Of a DNA stretch of 64,000 nucleotides, positions 1-12,252 are shown piece by piece. Source of the stretch: Apiotrichum sp. Y4204. Its lineage: Eukaryota > Basidiomycota > Tremellomycetes > Trichosporonales > Trichosporonaceae. A model generated the notes under the pieces. The model was not told the DNA's origin. It searched no databases and worked only from the letters and a program-made list of their open reading frames with translations. A program made the position numbers and the translations under genes. How positions within the stretch are numbered: the stretch's first letter is position 1; each line of letters starts with the position of its first letter. The stretch lies in assembly GCA_025531455.1 (NCBI GenBank), contig JAMYHL010000001.1, forward strand, positions 558,001 to 622,000. The letters run 5' to 3'.

Positions 1-879
1 GCCGATGCGCAGCTGATCGGGTGATATGTATTTATTCACACTGACCAAGCCAACAAACAGATCGTGGTCAGTATTCCCATGACGAAAGCCACCATAGCAG
101 TGAGTCTAGACACTTCAAACCGGAATGCTGTGCAGTAAGGGCAGCTGTATCAAGAGAGGCCGGTGACGCGAGGCCTCCTTGGACGCGACGCGATTGCGGC
201 TACTACGCTGGGCTCAAGGAGCGGAGACAAGGGCAGGGGAGCGTATCGCAAACACAGCAACCATGAGACTGTCAGTGGAGGGCCTGACGACCATCGTTGA
301 GACGACCACAGTTAGTGTATGCACTGCCTTGACGGCGGTGTATACAGTACGCAGAGGTGCAACGGCTTGGCGAAGTGATGCATGCAGCTGACGCGCTGAC
401 TGGATCCAGAGCACGCACGGTCGCGATCGTGCGATCTAGCGCGGTCCACCGGGTTCCAATGACGTATCCTGCGAGTGATGGGCATGATTCCAGTGTCCGA
501 ACCGGCCCGACTATCCGATGGGACGCGACGATCCCGACATTCCGACGCATCCCCGGCCGCCGGCGACTAGTCGCCGCCCAGCAACAGGGACCAAACAGCT
601 CAGCAACCAGCGGCCATCTAAAAGGTACCCATTGCGCCATCAGCCATAGCATTCCAGTCAGGTCCGCGCGAGATCAATAACAGCAACGAGCAATCGTGGC
701 TGGCCGCGAGGAGGATATCAAACACGTTTGACACATTCTCACTACTTGACATTCTCTTTTCAGCTCACTGTTGCACTCACGAACACACTCACGGCCCCCA
801 ACTCAACGTCGTCGACTCACAGCTAACATCCGCGCTGCCCACAACGACTTGGCCCACACTCCTTAGACCTCTTCGCGAC
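1..879. other. Gene-free left edge and hydrolase upstream region
   Basis: No convincing coding region is visible. The short open frames here overlap on both strands and none shows a recognisable motif. The last 120 bases before the hydrolase start are C/T/A-rich and low in G, which suits a fungal promoter and leader. Confidence 0.5.
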
Positions 880-2370
880 ATGAAGACCCGTTCCTCGCCC
901 ACCATCTCCAAACTCAAGATCCTTAAGCACCCCTCGCTACGACGCTCCAGACGACACAGTAAGGCTGGTTCTGGCTCGTCCACATCGCCGCCGTCTTCAC
1001 CAATCTCCTCCGTGTCGACGACACCCAGATCCAACAACTCTCCTCCCTCACTTAAACCTGGCGTGAGCTATGCCACTGCGGCGGAAGGTGTAGTCGAGGC
1101 TTCGCTCGCACTCGAAGGATATGTGCGTACAAGACCGGACCCCACGGCGCGCAACGGCTCCCGCCGGTCTGTCGCTCTCCTATGCCTATTCCTCTCTGCG
1201 CTCTTCATCATTCCCACCTTCCCCTTCTTCGCCCTTCGATACTACACGGTACGCCCACGCGGATTTAAAAGCATATGGAGCTATCTTCTCTGCCGAGGAG
1301 TCACCATCTACCTCTGGCTCGACATAGTCATGCCGTCGGCTGAGACGCACGCAAGGCGCGAGCATGGCCGCCGACTGCCTCTCGACGGGTTGGACAAGAT
1401 CGTCACCGTGACGCCCACCACTATCCCCCCGATTCCGAGCCAGGCCTGTCGCCCACCCATGCGTCCGGTTGTGTCATCCATTCCCCTGCCCGGCTTCATG
1501 CTCTCACCGCCCGGAGCGCCATCCGGAACAGCGTCCGCCGAGCCTGGAGAGAAGATTATCCTCTACTTCCATGGAGGGTGGGTTACAAATGCCGCACATT
1601 GCAGAGCTGACGCACAGCGGCTACGTCTCTGGGCACCCCCTCACTCTGCCGTTTGCCTACAAGATTGCTCGTGATACCAAAATCCGTGTTTTCGGTAGGT
1701 CACGCGGGAGTTATAACTTCTGACCCCAGCCCCGACGTACCGCAAAGTGCTTGACGAGAAATCGGGCTTCCCCGCCCCTTTAGTCGATGCGTACGCAGCG
1801 TGGGACTACGTCTTGGCATTGGGCTTCGCCCCACGCGACATTCTCCTCGTGGGCGACTCGGCAGGCGGCCATCTGTGCATGTACCTCTCGCAAGGACTGG
1901 CCATAGCCGCCGCGATGGGAGCGCGCATCAACCCGAGCGTCGACCCGGCGCAGCGTCTCCCAGGCGGTATTGCGCTCAGCTCGCCATGGCTTGACCTCAG
2001 CTTCAGCTCGCGGTCGTGGGACTGGGGGCGCGACTACATTATGCGCCGCCGGGCGCGCACCATGGTTCACAGCGCGCTGCGGAACTATCGGCCCGACGCG
2101 GCGAATATCCCAATTCTCTCGCCGGCGCTCGCTCCAGCTGGGTACTGGCGACCGTTTGCGGATGTGCCGTTTTTCGTATCGTACGGCGAGCACGAATCGC
2201 TGAGCGATGAGGTAAAGATGTTTGTTGAGGCGCTCCGTCACGATGGCATCAAGGTCCGCACATTCGAGGAACCGGACGGCTTACACTGTGGACCCATTAC
2301 GCCGTGGAGTAAACCAAGCGCCTACGAGTCCTTCGCCAATGGCATCAAAGGAGTGCTTGCGCTGATGTAG
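880..2370 (+). CDS. Membrane-anchored alpha/beta hydrolase (HSL/Say1-like acetyl-esterase family)
   Basis: Model join(880..1577,1618..1694,1730..2370), 471 aa; two introns of 40 and 35 bp, both with a CTGAC branch site. The basic, Ser-rich N-terminus is followed by one hydrophobic segment near residues 92-115 (LLCLFLSALFIIPTFPFFAL), then a region typical of fungal steroid/sterol esterases. Splicing restores the oxyanion-hole motif HGGGYVSGH, which is broken in the raw sequence. The nucleophile elbow is GDSAGG, and a late GLHCGP supplies a likely catalytic His; an acidic residue in YGEHESLSDE could complete the triad. The family hydrolyses short acyl esters at the ER membrane; yeast Say1 deacetylates sterols. 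Substrate is inferred only. It converges with the TBC gene downstream. Family call is firm, substrate is not. Confidence 0.88.
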
Positions 2371-3188
2371 ATTCTGGGTCGACTTTGCGATATGCTGTCG
2401 GATCCCAGTCGCGATATAATGTCTTGCTTCACGAGCTATATGAATATATAAGTCCAGTTATTGGTCCCAAGGCTTGTTGTCGAAGCAGGCAGATGACGCG
2501 ATGGGCAGCGCGCGAGAGAGCATCTCTCTTGACCTGGTCGTTCCACAGGACTTCTCATCTCATTGTGAAAGACGCCCCCCCAAAAGAGGATGAGGAGCGA
2601 AAACATTCATTCTGAAGAACACGCAGCAAGACACCGGGACCATGAACAAGAGCATCGAAATGCGATACGGGCATCAAGACTTCACAATGTGAGAGCTATC
2701 AGGTTCGGCATTGAACACGTTCTGCTAGATCTAAGGTAGGCCGACAGATCGCCCCAACCTCTGCAAGGCAGCAACTGCGCAAGTCCACAGTAGAACTGAC
2801 CCACGGTGGTCGTTCTGTACACCATCGTGAGCCCTTGATACGCTTAACCCGTCAAAGTCACGGCACTCGCTGAATAACTCAGCATGGCGGCCACGATGAT
2901 TTGCTCTCGTGGATCCTAACACATCCTTTCAGAACTGTCGCAATGCACGAGTTCGGTTTGCCAGTGCTGTGGCAAAGCAAGACCGTTTCTCGGCAAGAGG
3001 TGTGTCGCGCTCGTCTGGGTCAGATGTTTGCTGCGTCCCTCTCCACTCGTGTCAGTCTCCTCTCATGGCTCCCCAATATAGCATACAGTCACAGTTAGGA
3101 GCCGTAGGTCAGAGTAGATCACAGGTGATTTGCATGATACAGTAAAATGGCAACAAACTGTCCACGACCCGACTGTCCGCCGCTTGGC
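2371..3188. other. Convergent intergenic region
   Basis: Lies between the stops of the hydrolase (+) and the TBC gene (-). It should hold both 3' UTRs. No protein motif, tRNA or repeat was seen. Confidence 0.5.
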
Positions 3189-4708
3189 CTACTCATCGTC
3201 ATCGATGGGACCCGGCAGGGGGAACTGAGCCTTGAGATTTGCGGCGTCCTGGAGTAGCTGTGACATTGTCAGTCTGGAAGAGCGCACGATGACCTGGGCA
3301 GGTCAAGTCGGACGACGTACTCTATCGACATCCATCGGCGGTAGATCCAGTAGCATAAGTTTTGCTTCTGAGCCGTCGAGTTCTTCCAGAGTTCTGATGG
3401 ATAAGCTTACGTTAAACCAACTGGTCCAACTTACTCCTTGCACGTCGCCAGGATGGCAACACAGACATAGCAATGTAGCGAAAACATGTCGTTCGTCGCA
3501 AAATACGAGTCTGGAATCAGTGACTGTGCAACCCGAGGTGGAAGAAAGTCTCGACATGCCCTGTCGGCAGTTTGCCTCTTTGCAGCCACGGATGACAGCG
3601 GAACTACTGATAGAGGCCGTCCACCTTCCTTCTCATTTGCTCTCGTCGCCTGTACTCACCCCAAAGTCGCAGCACGTCGCCGAGCCACATTTCTCTTGAC
3701 AGGAGTGTGGTCATCCACGACATGGCGACAGCAATCATCGGCACCTGCTCATCCTCGAAATACGAGTGCAGATCCGGTAAGGCGAGACGGAAGAGACCCA
3801 GCATGGAGCCAAGACGTGATGGGAGAGGAGGGAATGTCTCTGTGGACGGTCAGCTTGGGTTGGAGCAAATCCGAGTGAAATCGTACGCACCCAGCTTCTC
3901 CATAAGTTTCTCGAATGTGTAGAAAACGGTGATGGGACGGGCGAGACAGCACATGATAGGGGTGGCAAGATATACCCAGTCAACGGGTGCAGGGAGATCT
4001 CCCTTATGCCAGAAAGGCCGTGGTGCAAGATCGCCATCGGGGCCGGCCACCGCATCTGTCGGCATTGGCGCGCACCCAGACGCGTGCCAAAACTTGCCCA
4101 GTACCTCCTCCATCATCTGCATAAACACATGTCGCTTCGGAGGTGCACTTGGTGCACCGAGAAAGCCCTTCCCCCGCCAACCCATGTCGCCGCTTGGATC
4201 GTCAATGCTCATCGGCGGGGGAGCTGGCGCTGCGCCCGGAAGGATCACTGGAGAGACACCATGCACGCCACCTCCGCCCAATGTATTCATCGGACCCGGC
4301 ATGAGCCATCCGGACCGCGAACCCGCTGCACTGGTGGAGCGTTCGGCTGTCAAGCTGGTGATGAGCGTCTCGTACGTTGGCGACTCGAATCGTCGTGTGT
4401 GATGCGCCAGAGCTGTTCGCAGCAATACACTGGCGAGCTCGGAGGGAAGGGAGGAAGATAATTCCTGATAGTTGACGCGAAGCTTCTTGAACAGCGTCAT
4501 TTCATTAGTCTTGTCAGCGGACAGGACGTGGAGGAGATACATCCACACTTCCTGGGATGCGTCAGTATCCGGTCCACCAGAGTTAATCCAAACGCACCCC
4601 TCTAACCCGCGGAGAAACACCGTTCCGCGCACTCTCTCGTAGCTTGTCAACCTGCACATGCTGTTCAGCTGTGAGAAGTTCGACGTAATCCTGGAGATTT
4701 GTGCTCAT
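3189..4708 (-). CDS. TBC-domain (Rab-GAP fold) protein
   Basis: Model complement(join(3189..3257,3321..3393,3435..3510,3660..3839,3891..4551,4598..4708)), 389 aa, six exons. TBC landmarks in order: an N-terminal block ending RNGVSPRVRG then EVWMYLLHVLSADKTNEM; a Pro/Gly-rich insert; DWVYLATPIMCCLARP and FYTFEKLMEKL; then LPDLHSYFEDEQVP, LLSREMWLGDVLRLWD and a C-terminal LPPMDVDR block. TBC proteins usually speed GTP hydrolysis on Rab GTPases at membranes. The usual Arg-finger (IxxDxxR) and Gln-finger (YxQG) motifs are not visible: an insert and a divergent helix stand there instead, so it may be a scaffold rather than an active GAP. Introns are 41-63 bp except intron 3 (149 bp). The closest named homologue is not assigned. 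Confidence 0.8.
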
Positions 4709-5193
4709 CCTTTCCGATGTGGTCGATCACAGGCAGGCCAGGTGAGAGTCTTGCAGGCGCTTGAGCCACGACCGACGCTGCTGAACTCGAGTATCGCCTT
4801 TTGTCGCAATAATTGAACGACAACACTAAGCTTGAGAGTTAAGAGTCCAGGATGGGAAGCGCCAGCTCGGGGAAAGTGGGAGTTTAGAGTCGATGACGAC
4901 AGAAAGAGGTTTGGACGCAGCGGGTCGTGAGAGTAACTCTGGCGAGGTTCCAGTGATTCCGGGCTGTGAATGATCGCTGGCCAGTACGCGTGCTCAATGC
5001 CGCTTTGGAGGTCGCAGAGGAGGACGTTGATGTGGTTCAGGTTGGTCGACAGTTGGGTGTTGAATCCAAAGCTCGGGATGTGGTCAGTGGGCCGGCGGGA
5101 TTGTGTCAACAGTTCGTGCAAAGTGGAGGCGGAGATCGAGGACATGTCCGTCTGATAATCGATTTGGCTGGGCTGATTGTGGCGGAAAGACAT
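4705..5193 (-). CDS. Hypothetical 162-aa open frame upstream of the TBC gene (gene or long uORF)
   Basis: An ATG-initiated frame of 162 aa starts MSFRHNQPSQIDYQTD and ends HRKG. Its TGA overlaps the TBC start codon as ATGA (4705..4708). The first half reads like ordinary protein (LHELLTQSRRPTDHIPSFGF), the second half less so. It may be a long upstream ORF on the same mRNA, a small separate gene whose real structure includes introns, or a first exon of something else. I recognise no family. The tight stop/start overlap is the main reason to list it. Confidence 0.3.
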   Translation of the reverse strand: MSFRHNQPSQIDYQTDMSSISASTLHELLTQSRRPTDHIPSFGFNTQLSTNLNHINVLLCDLQSGIEHAYWPAIIHSPESLEPRQSYSHDPLRPNLFLSSSTLNSHFPRAGASHPGLLTLKLSVVVQLLRQKAILEFSSVGRGSSACKTLTWPACDRPHRKG

Positions 5194-5714
5194 CGGCGAG
5201 GTGACAGACGCAAAGTTACATGACCAGCAAGTCCCATTGCCTTGGACCCTACCGTGAAAGGAGGGACGAGGACAGGTCAGATTAGATTAAAGAATGCATG
5301 ATAGCTGTACCGAAATACAGCGAAGACTGGTCCTCCTCATGCAAGAAGGACCACAGACGGAAAGTTCGAATCGTGCGAGCAGGCGTGTCATTCTCGACAC
5401 TCTTCCGTGAGAGGCAGTAAGGATTCGACTGCATTCCAAGTCTAGTAGCAGGCTCACTCTAAACCCCCAAATTCTACAACCATCATCTAGACCATGCGAT
5501 TGCTGAACGAAGTGGAGTAAGAACAAGATACTACGGCAGTGGCGACACAAGCGCCACGGGCACAACGAAACGTTTCCAGGCCGTTCTCCCTCTCATTTCC
5601 TGGTAGATACATCCAAATTTGACAGATCATAAACATTGAACCACGGCCTATCACCTGATGAGCCGCTCTCTTTGTTTTCTCTTGCAACAGGCGCCCTTTT
5701 TGGATAATATAGCG
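5194..5714. other. Intergenic, TBC promoter side
   Basis: Divergent spacer between the TBC/upstream frame and tRNA-Gly. No gene seen. It marks the left edge of the gene desert. Confidence 0.45.
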
Positions 5715-5794
5715 ACATCGTTGGTGAAACGGTATCATGCGTCGTTGCCAAGTGCTTCCTCGACGCGGCAGGGGTTCGACTCCCTTACGATGTA
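5715..5794 (+). tRNA. tRNA-Gly (GCC) with 9-nt intron
   Basis: Acceptor arms ACATCGT and ACGATGT pair perfectly, with discriminator A5794. The D arm is GTGA/TCAT, the anticodon stem CGTCG/CGACG, and the T arm AGGGG-TTCGACT-CCCTT. The loop TTGCCA carries anticodon GCC and is followed by a 9-nt intron at 5750..5758, directly 3' of the purine after the anticodon, where eukaryotic tRNA introns sit. A T-rich stretch just downstream (5801-5806) fits a Pol III terminator. The A1-U72 pair is unusual but pairs well. Confidence 0.9.
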
Positions 5795-8700
5795 GCTCTC
5801 TTTTTCTCTATCTAGGCAGCGACCGGGCTCACCGGAGGCGCGCCTTGGTCGGCGGGAGCGTTTTGCATGGCCTCATTGGTATGGGGGACATGGATTGTCC
5901 GGGGTGGTTGATTCAATGTGAGTTGTGTTTGTGTCACTGACGAAACGTCGAGGACATGAGCAGGATCTCCGTTGCCATCCCTTCTCTGCCTAACGTCTAA
6001 CGACGCCTGTGGCAACGTGGCGGCTCATTCCCGGGCAGGCCTCTTCGATGCACTCTCCCGCGATTCTGCTCGCGGCGGCATCGAGGACAAAGATGGGGCC
6101 CACGTCGCTTCCATGCCCATCCTGGGAACGCGGGGTTGGGTCCCGCTGTCGCCATCTCACAGATCCCGTCTGGAACGCATTGGTGTCTGGGTGTCTGTGT
6201 CCGAGTAACTAGATCTTGTCTCGGACACTTGTAACAAGAGATAAGGCTTACTACCTGTCACCGAGTGCCACTGCTTTGCCACGCACACTGTGGCGGGCCG
6301 ACGAGTGTGGCGTGAGAGTCTGCCAGTAAACGTGAGAACTACGGGAGTGAAAAATAGTTTCATTTCGGCTGTGGCTGCCCACCCACACCTGTTCGGCACA
6401 TGTTTTGGCACCGCCAGTCGTCGGGTAGCGGGTACACGACGGGACGGGTCCGAGAGATACGGTGCTTATGACTCTGTTACTTGCGTCGATTGCAAGGTAC
6501 GTCGGTCGCCGGTGAGTGGTGCTGCGGTCCTCAGCATGGCGTGGGACGTTCCTCCCACGCGCGTCCCGTGGAATGTGCCCATTTGTGCGAACAGGCACGA
6601 TACGCGTCGCGCAGATCTGCGAGGTGCGCGGCATGCTCGCCAATGTACCGATGCAACTCCTATTGAGCGTTACAAGCAACCGGTCCGGTCCTCCGAGAAC
6701 GAGGTCATTATATGCCTTCTCTGGGAGAACATCGGTCGCCCAACATCGATTCCCCGCCGGGGCCACAGAAGGAGGGTCTGTGCTTCGGCTTACAATCGGC
6801 ATCCGCTCCCTTGTCGCAGTTTACTTCTCGCAGTGGCGCAGTCATCAGAAGCAACGCGGTCCGAATCGTTACCAGACACGCCTGGACCACAGCGTGCAGT
6901 GGTAAGCGACCGGCTGATTTTCCGAGGTTCCGGAGGCCGAGACGTGTCACGGCGAGCTTCTGAATGAGCCGAGAGCCCGAGACAGAGGTCAGCAACATGT
7001 GGGGAGCCATGAGCGGTCCAGCGCCGTGCGATGCTCTCGGCCGGTCTTGGCCACGTTGGGCACTGCTCGGATCGCTAGGGTCAGATGGATGTGATGGGGA
7101 GCCGGAAAAGTGTGGCCGGTGGAAGCAAGGCACAAGCAGATATGTCCGGATGTATGTCCCTCGGCCCTCGGCCCTGTTGGCCACGTTGCTTCCAGCTGTG
7201 TGGTCCCTGGACCAAGTACAATGGCGACGCCACCCCGCACTGCTTCTTCGTTACTCATCGGCTGTTACTCATCGGCCACGTCGACGATTCGTGTTTGATG
7301 TATTCTCGTGCCACGATTCCAAGCCCCCCAAACGCCTTGTGATACAACTCATTCTTCCTGCCCTGTCTCTGGAGATGGCGTCGATAGTGTCCACCCTAAT
7401 ACTGCCGCTCGCCCTCCTTTTCCCTCAGCCTCGTTAAAACGTCCCTGGCTGGACCCACCATGCCCAGATCCAGACGTCTGCAGCCCCCGATCACTTTATC
7501 CTGGACTTCGTAGACGCGTCGCCCCAAGCCAACCAAAACCTCGGTCTCGCCCCTAGCCCAGCCCCTTGGCGCTGCGCGTCTCGCACCAGTTTGCCAAGTT
7601 CGGATTCAGTACGCGTGGCGCACATGCCTTCGCCGCGAGCTTCCATTCTTTCCATGACCCTGACCACACCCTGGCAACCGTGTGTGGCTACAAGATTCTT
7701 TTTTCCATAGTTTGGCCGTCAACCCCCGTCCACACAGTTGTCACCCGTTCAGCAAGTGACATCCCATCCTCTGCCCGATTCCCCCACCTCGGTCCTAAAT
7801 ATCCTGGATCCCGGCTGCGCGAATTGAGCCTCGTGCTGCACGCGCGCTTTGGTACTCCCAATGCCCAGGCCTGTAGACTCGGTTCGCGTTCTCGGCGGGC
7901 TTCGGTCCTGGGAATTCAGGACTGTGCGTACGCGTCCTATTCCGCCGCGCCGGAATACCCCGAGCTGCTCGGACACCGCGGCCGAGCCCCCGACCTCGCG
8001 TAAGTGCGGGGATAATTGGTCGTGTGCGAGTTATGTCCGACGGCTGGGGACTGTTGCGAGCGGATCAGTCGATCCGACGGCTAATCGATAAGCTGTGAAG
8101 CCGTGAGGAACCCTGAGGGGTTGAGAAGGATGTCCGAATCGGAGCCTCGACAACCCCTACGTCCCTAAGACCCTTCTCTGCTAGGTCGGACATTTTGAGC
8201 AGCTGGACCCATGCTGGGGTCCAAGCCTACGATTGAGTCCACCATGGAACTGTTGTTTTGATAGTCAACGCCCCTGTTGAGGATGGACACCTTACGTTTC
8301 TAGGACCTGAGACTATCTGATGCTGATGCGTTTGCAAAAACTCGCCTGAGAATGCTCGTCTAGAGAACAGAGATGATGATTACAGTCAAATAACTTGTTT
8401 AAACGCCACCGAGCGGAAAAGACACCTCAGCGCTCCAAAACTGGAAGTCATCTCGGCAGTTCTGTAACCTACGGAGCACTTGCGGACAGCGATCCGTGAT
8501 CCGTGCACACACTATGCGAAACTCATTGGAGTAGAGATAGGACATTGGACATTTGTGAGGATGGAGGAACCGACGAGCGTGACCAAAGGTCCAGACCAAA
8601 CCGGTGCATTGTAGCTTCTGTCATGACGGTGCTCCCAGCTTCTGGACGTCATGCAGTGGCGCTCAGAAAAAGGACGCCTTGGAGCACATTCGCGAGTCCG

Positions 8701-8933
8701 TGGTAGTGCCTGAGGCGATCGAGTCTCGATCGAATTGTGTTGTGGTGGCCATCTCCTGTGTGAAGAGCTGGAGATTTGCGGAGAGGTTATCGTATAGACT
8801 CGGAGTGAATGCGGTGTTTGTTGTCAGTAACGGATGGCAGAAATCTTTGCATGCTGGACAAAACGCTATGGTGGGCTTTATGTTTAAATCTTGAGGTTTG
8901 GCTGGTATTGACGATGGTTAAGATGGACCGCTG
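5795..8933. other. Gene desert, left part
   Basis: About 3.1 kb without a supportable gene. Open frames are short, overlap on both strands, and carry no family motif. Some GC-rich segments (around 6.0-6.9 and 7.4-8.0 kb) look like decayed coding DNA, but I could not assign any. No transposase or reverse transcriptase motif was seen by eye. Confidence 0.45.
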
Positions 8934-9583
8934 ACTGGGAGGGCGAACACTACCTCGACATCCGGTCGGAGCGTGTGCGCGATGTCATGAAGAAGCGTAT
9001 TGCGCTTGGGGCTGAGAAGGATGTGATGCTATTGACCCCGATAACGTTGACCTCTATGAGAGTGGCGTTAGTAGCGAGTCAGCCTAACAATCACAGGACA
9101 ACGACCATGGGCTCACCAACGTCACGGCGAAGGACGCTACCGGCTATGCAAAGTTCATGGCTGCCGAGGCTGCCAAGCTGAGCGTGTCAACTGGGCTCAA
9201 GAACGCTCCCCACATCATGGCCGATGTCCTGCCTGTTGTCCAGTTTGCGATGCAGGAGGAGTGTTTTCAACAGAAGAACTGCGATCAGTGGGTGCGGTTC
9301 ATCAACGCCAGTAAGCCCGTCTTCATGGAGTACCCTCCCAGCCCTCTCAACTTGACGAGCTCGTGTCTTTGTGCGCGTCGCCCACCAACTTCACCATCAT
9401 CAGCAAGACCCTCGATCTTGTCACCTGGGTCGAGCACTGCGACGGCTCGATCTACGGCAAGCCTCTGCCAGACAAGTAAGAGAAGCCCTCCACGGGGCTC
9501 CGTACCGCAGTTGCCGGCATTATCGGAGCGACTCTCACTGTCCAGTGTTGGGGCTCTTCGTGGGTCTTCTTGCTGAACTCTAG
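8934..9583 (+). pseudogene. Broken GH114 endo-alpha-1,4-polygalactosaminidase-like gene
   Basis: Readable pieces in changing frames match the C-terminal half of GH114. First comes DWEGEHYLDIRSERVRDVM, then, after a one-base frame change near 9020, CDAIDPDNVDLYESG. A plausible 30-bp intron follows (GTTAGT to CACAG at about 9068..9097), then GLTNVTAKDATGYAKF and SVSTGLKNAPHIM. Next are FAMQEECFQQKNCDQWV and, after a second break near 9335, QLDELVSLCASPTNFTII. After the in-frame TAA at 9477-9479, or an intron starting there, a membrane-like tail AGIIGATLTV/VLGLFVGLLAEL reads through with a third frame change near 9541. DPDNVD and the LKN segment are GH114 hallmarks. The N-terminal half was not found. 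These enzymes cut galactosaminogalactan; this copy cannot make an intact protein. Confidence 0.75.
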
Positions 9584-11688
9584 GCTTGGTTGTAATGGTT
9601 CTTGGGGTTATGCAGCAGTCTGCTTTGGGATCCTTGCAAACAAGTCCTCCGTTTGGAGTGAGTATCAGTCAGTGCCCGACGGCAGACACGGGTAAGCTCC
9701 GAACCCGGCGCACTGTGAAAGAGAGGCAGTACTCAGGCATGTCGGAAAGGTTGTTATCGGTGCTTGCCCCAGTGGCATACCCAGAGATATCATTCCTCAA
9801 CAAACACAGAGACATCATTCCCCAAAGAGCGGAAACCCGACACGCTCTGTTCCCGATCCGATATGTGCTGGGTGTTCCCGATGGCGACATTGCATCGATG
9901 ACAGTTCGGAGGAATGGAACACACCCGATGTTGATCGAATGGATAGGCGAGACAAGTACGATCCGCCATCGACACGCCATGACTGCTAGCGAGCGAGAGG
10001 TGAGTGTGCAATGTGTGAGAACTGCCCCAAACTCGGCACTTTGATAGCCAGCCCGCGGGTGGCAGACTGGCAAAGAAAAATAATAGTAACGCCCAAGAAG
10101 GCGGCAGAGGCGGGTGGCGCGCGGCGGTGGCTTGGTTGATCCCCAGTGATCAATGATCGCGGGGGTGGCTCTCATCATGTTGTTCCAATGCGGGGACAAG
10201 CTATATTCGGTCGAGTAACCGCTGTGAATTGAGACAAATCCGACGGCACTCTCGCACCTTGCGCCTCCGCCTCGACGATGCAAGACAGTGTCACTGTCAA
10301 GTTCCGTCGATTGCCAGACATACCTTGGGCGCCAAACGTGCCTCCGACGTCGGCTTGAGGCTATCCCTCACTGTCACCTCTGCAACCCCAAAGCTGACTT
10401 CAGCCATAGGACAGCCTCATCACAATGGGAGATCCGAATAGGAGATCGTTGGAAATATGGGCGACCGACGTGCAATGCTGACTGGTTGAAGCTGCTTCCG
10501 AACCGCGTCGATCGCAGCAACGTACCTGATCTCGGAACTAAACTGGGCTGTACAGTACCTCATAACTCAGTCGTTCCTTCGCCATCTCCGCCACCAGGGG
10601 TGTAGATCAAAAGAGAAGTCATTCACACGTAGGGTAGATTGAGTGTTGATGATCTGATATGTGAGGATTGCTTTCCTGGACGACAATAATGTGAACACAG
10701 AGCGCAATCGTGTGCTCCGATGGATGACGCACGTTCCCGCAACTGTGCGGGGCACTGTGGATCAGGCACACCGTCGTGGCGCAAACCTTGACCCATGTGC
10801 AGACATGTGCTTTTGGCTCTTACTTTCCGTCAGTTATCTCCGCTCAATCGCTTTGCTCGCCTCTGCGAGCTCTGTGCCCAGCATGTCCAAGATCCGATGC
10901 TATCTCCCTACATCCGCGGTTTTTTTCTTACTGAACGTCACCACCTCGCACACACCAGTACGACGGGACATCCGCAGCCATCAATGTGTGGCCAGCGACG
11001 TCGGCGAGGCAGTCACTGTTTCTGACCCTAACAGCCTCGAGAATGCAGGACTGTCACTGGGAAACGGAGCTCTTATGCGACGATTGCTGCTGGTAGACAG
11101 ATCTTGTCTGCAATTGCTGGGGGAGTGGACAAGCTCATGTTACTTCGACATTCCAACTCCAAGCATGATCAGCCCATCTTGGAGTGCCACGGATTAGTTC
11201 CTGCGAACTGGTGCAAAGGGCTCTTGTGAACCGGAGCAATCTAATTTTCTTGGAATCCGAAATCTCATGTCACAGCCCGTTCGGAGGTTGGCCTCACATG
11301 GTGTCGGGCAACAGTTAAAGTAACGATAGCAAAGTATGCTAACTGCGCTTGAGCTTCTGTGGCCACGGAAGTGCACACCGTCGTGGATAGTGCGGTTGTG
11401 GTGTGAAGGAAATAAGCGCAGCTGACGGGCATGATGTCGACTTTAGCGTGCCCCGACACCACTCCCGAAAGATCTCAGGCTGCAGTACGACGAGGAATAC
11501 CGACAGTTCAGCTACGTAGTTGGATAGTCGTACTTCCCAACTTTGCAGTAATCCGAATGTTAAACAGCGTCCATCTGTAGATCGATCGGAACGGTGCTTA
11601 CGACCCTGGATCCTCCGTTCCTGGCGATCACTGAAGTTGTGATGAGGGGGGCGCGAGAAGCTCTCCATTTCGGGCTTCATTTTAATAC
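9584..11688. other. Gene desert
   Basis: No gene supported. The open frames (longest about 200 codons) have no protein-like motif and overlap on both strands. Confidence 0.4.
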
Positions 11689-11714
11689 TTTTTTTTTTTT
11701 TTTTTTTTTTTTTT
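11689..11714. repeat. Poly-T run of 26
   Basis: An uninterrupted run of 26 T. Read on the minus strand it is a poly-A of 26, which could be the tail of an old retroposed copy lying to its right, or simple slippage. No target-site duplication was identified. Confidence 0.95.
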
Positions 11715-12252
11715 CTACTTTGCGCGCTTTTCTATATCCGCCTTTTGCGAACCTCTCGGTGTCGCTCTAACTTTGGCATCTGGAGTCGTAGGCTGCAAGG
11801 TCCAGAATCTTGGCAGCTGTCCGAATACGCAGCTGCGGAAACAAGATCGAGATCAGCGTTACCACAGTTGTCGGATGTACAATAGTACCGTCGACTACCG
11901 TCCACAACGCGGTGCACAATTTTGCGTGGGAAGGTGTGCCTCGGAACATGATTTAGACAAGGTTTCCACGTATCAGGTTCCCGGACATCAGCTGAGAATG
12001 AAGGCGGCGGTGACATGCACACATGTCCAGGTCCACGCGTTTGAGTTTGTCTGCTGAACTGCTGAATGTCGGTCCTGTACATTAATGTACCGCCCCGAAC
12101 CCCTCGCGGGATGGACACCGGGAATCTAGAGGCGTGTTCCTGCTGCATTTCTCAACGCTGAAGAGTACCTCCCCGTGCGCATATCCGCTTTCGGGACAAG
12201 CCAACTGCGGTGGGGGTGATCGCGGTGCCTATGTGCCTCTTCGGGGATGTGT
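11715..12252. other. Gene desert
   Basis: Nothing recognisable as a gene, RNA or mobile element. Confidence 0.4.
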
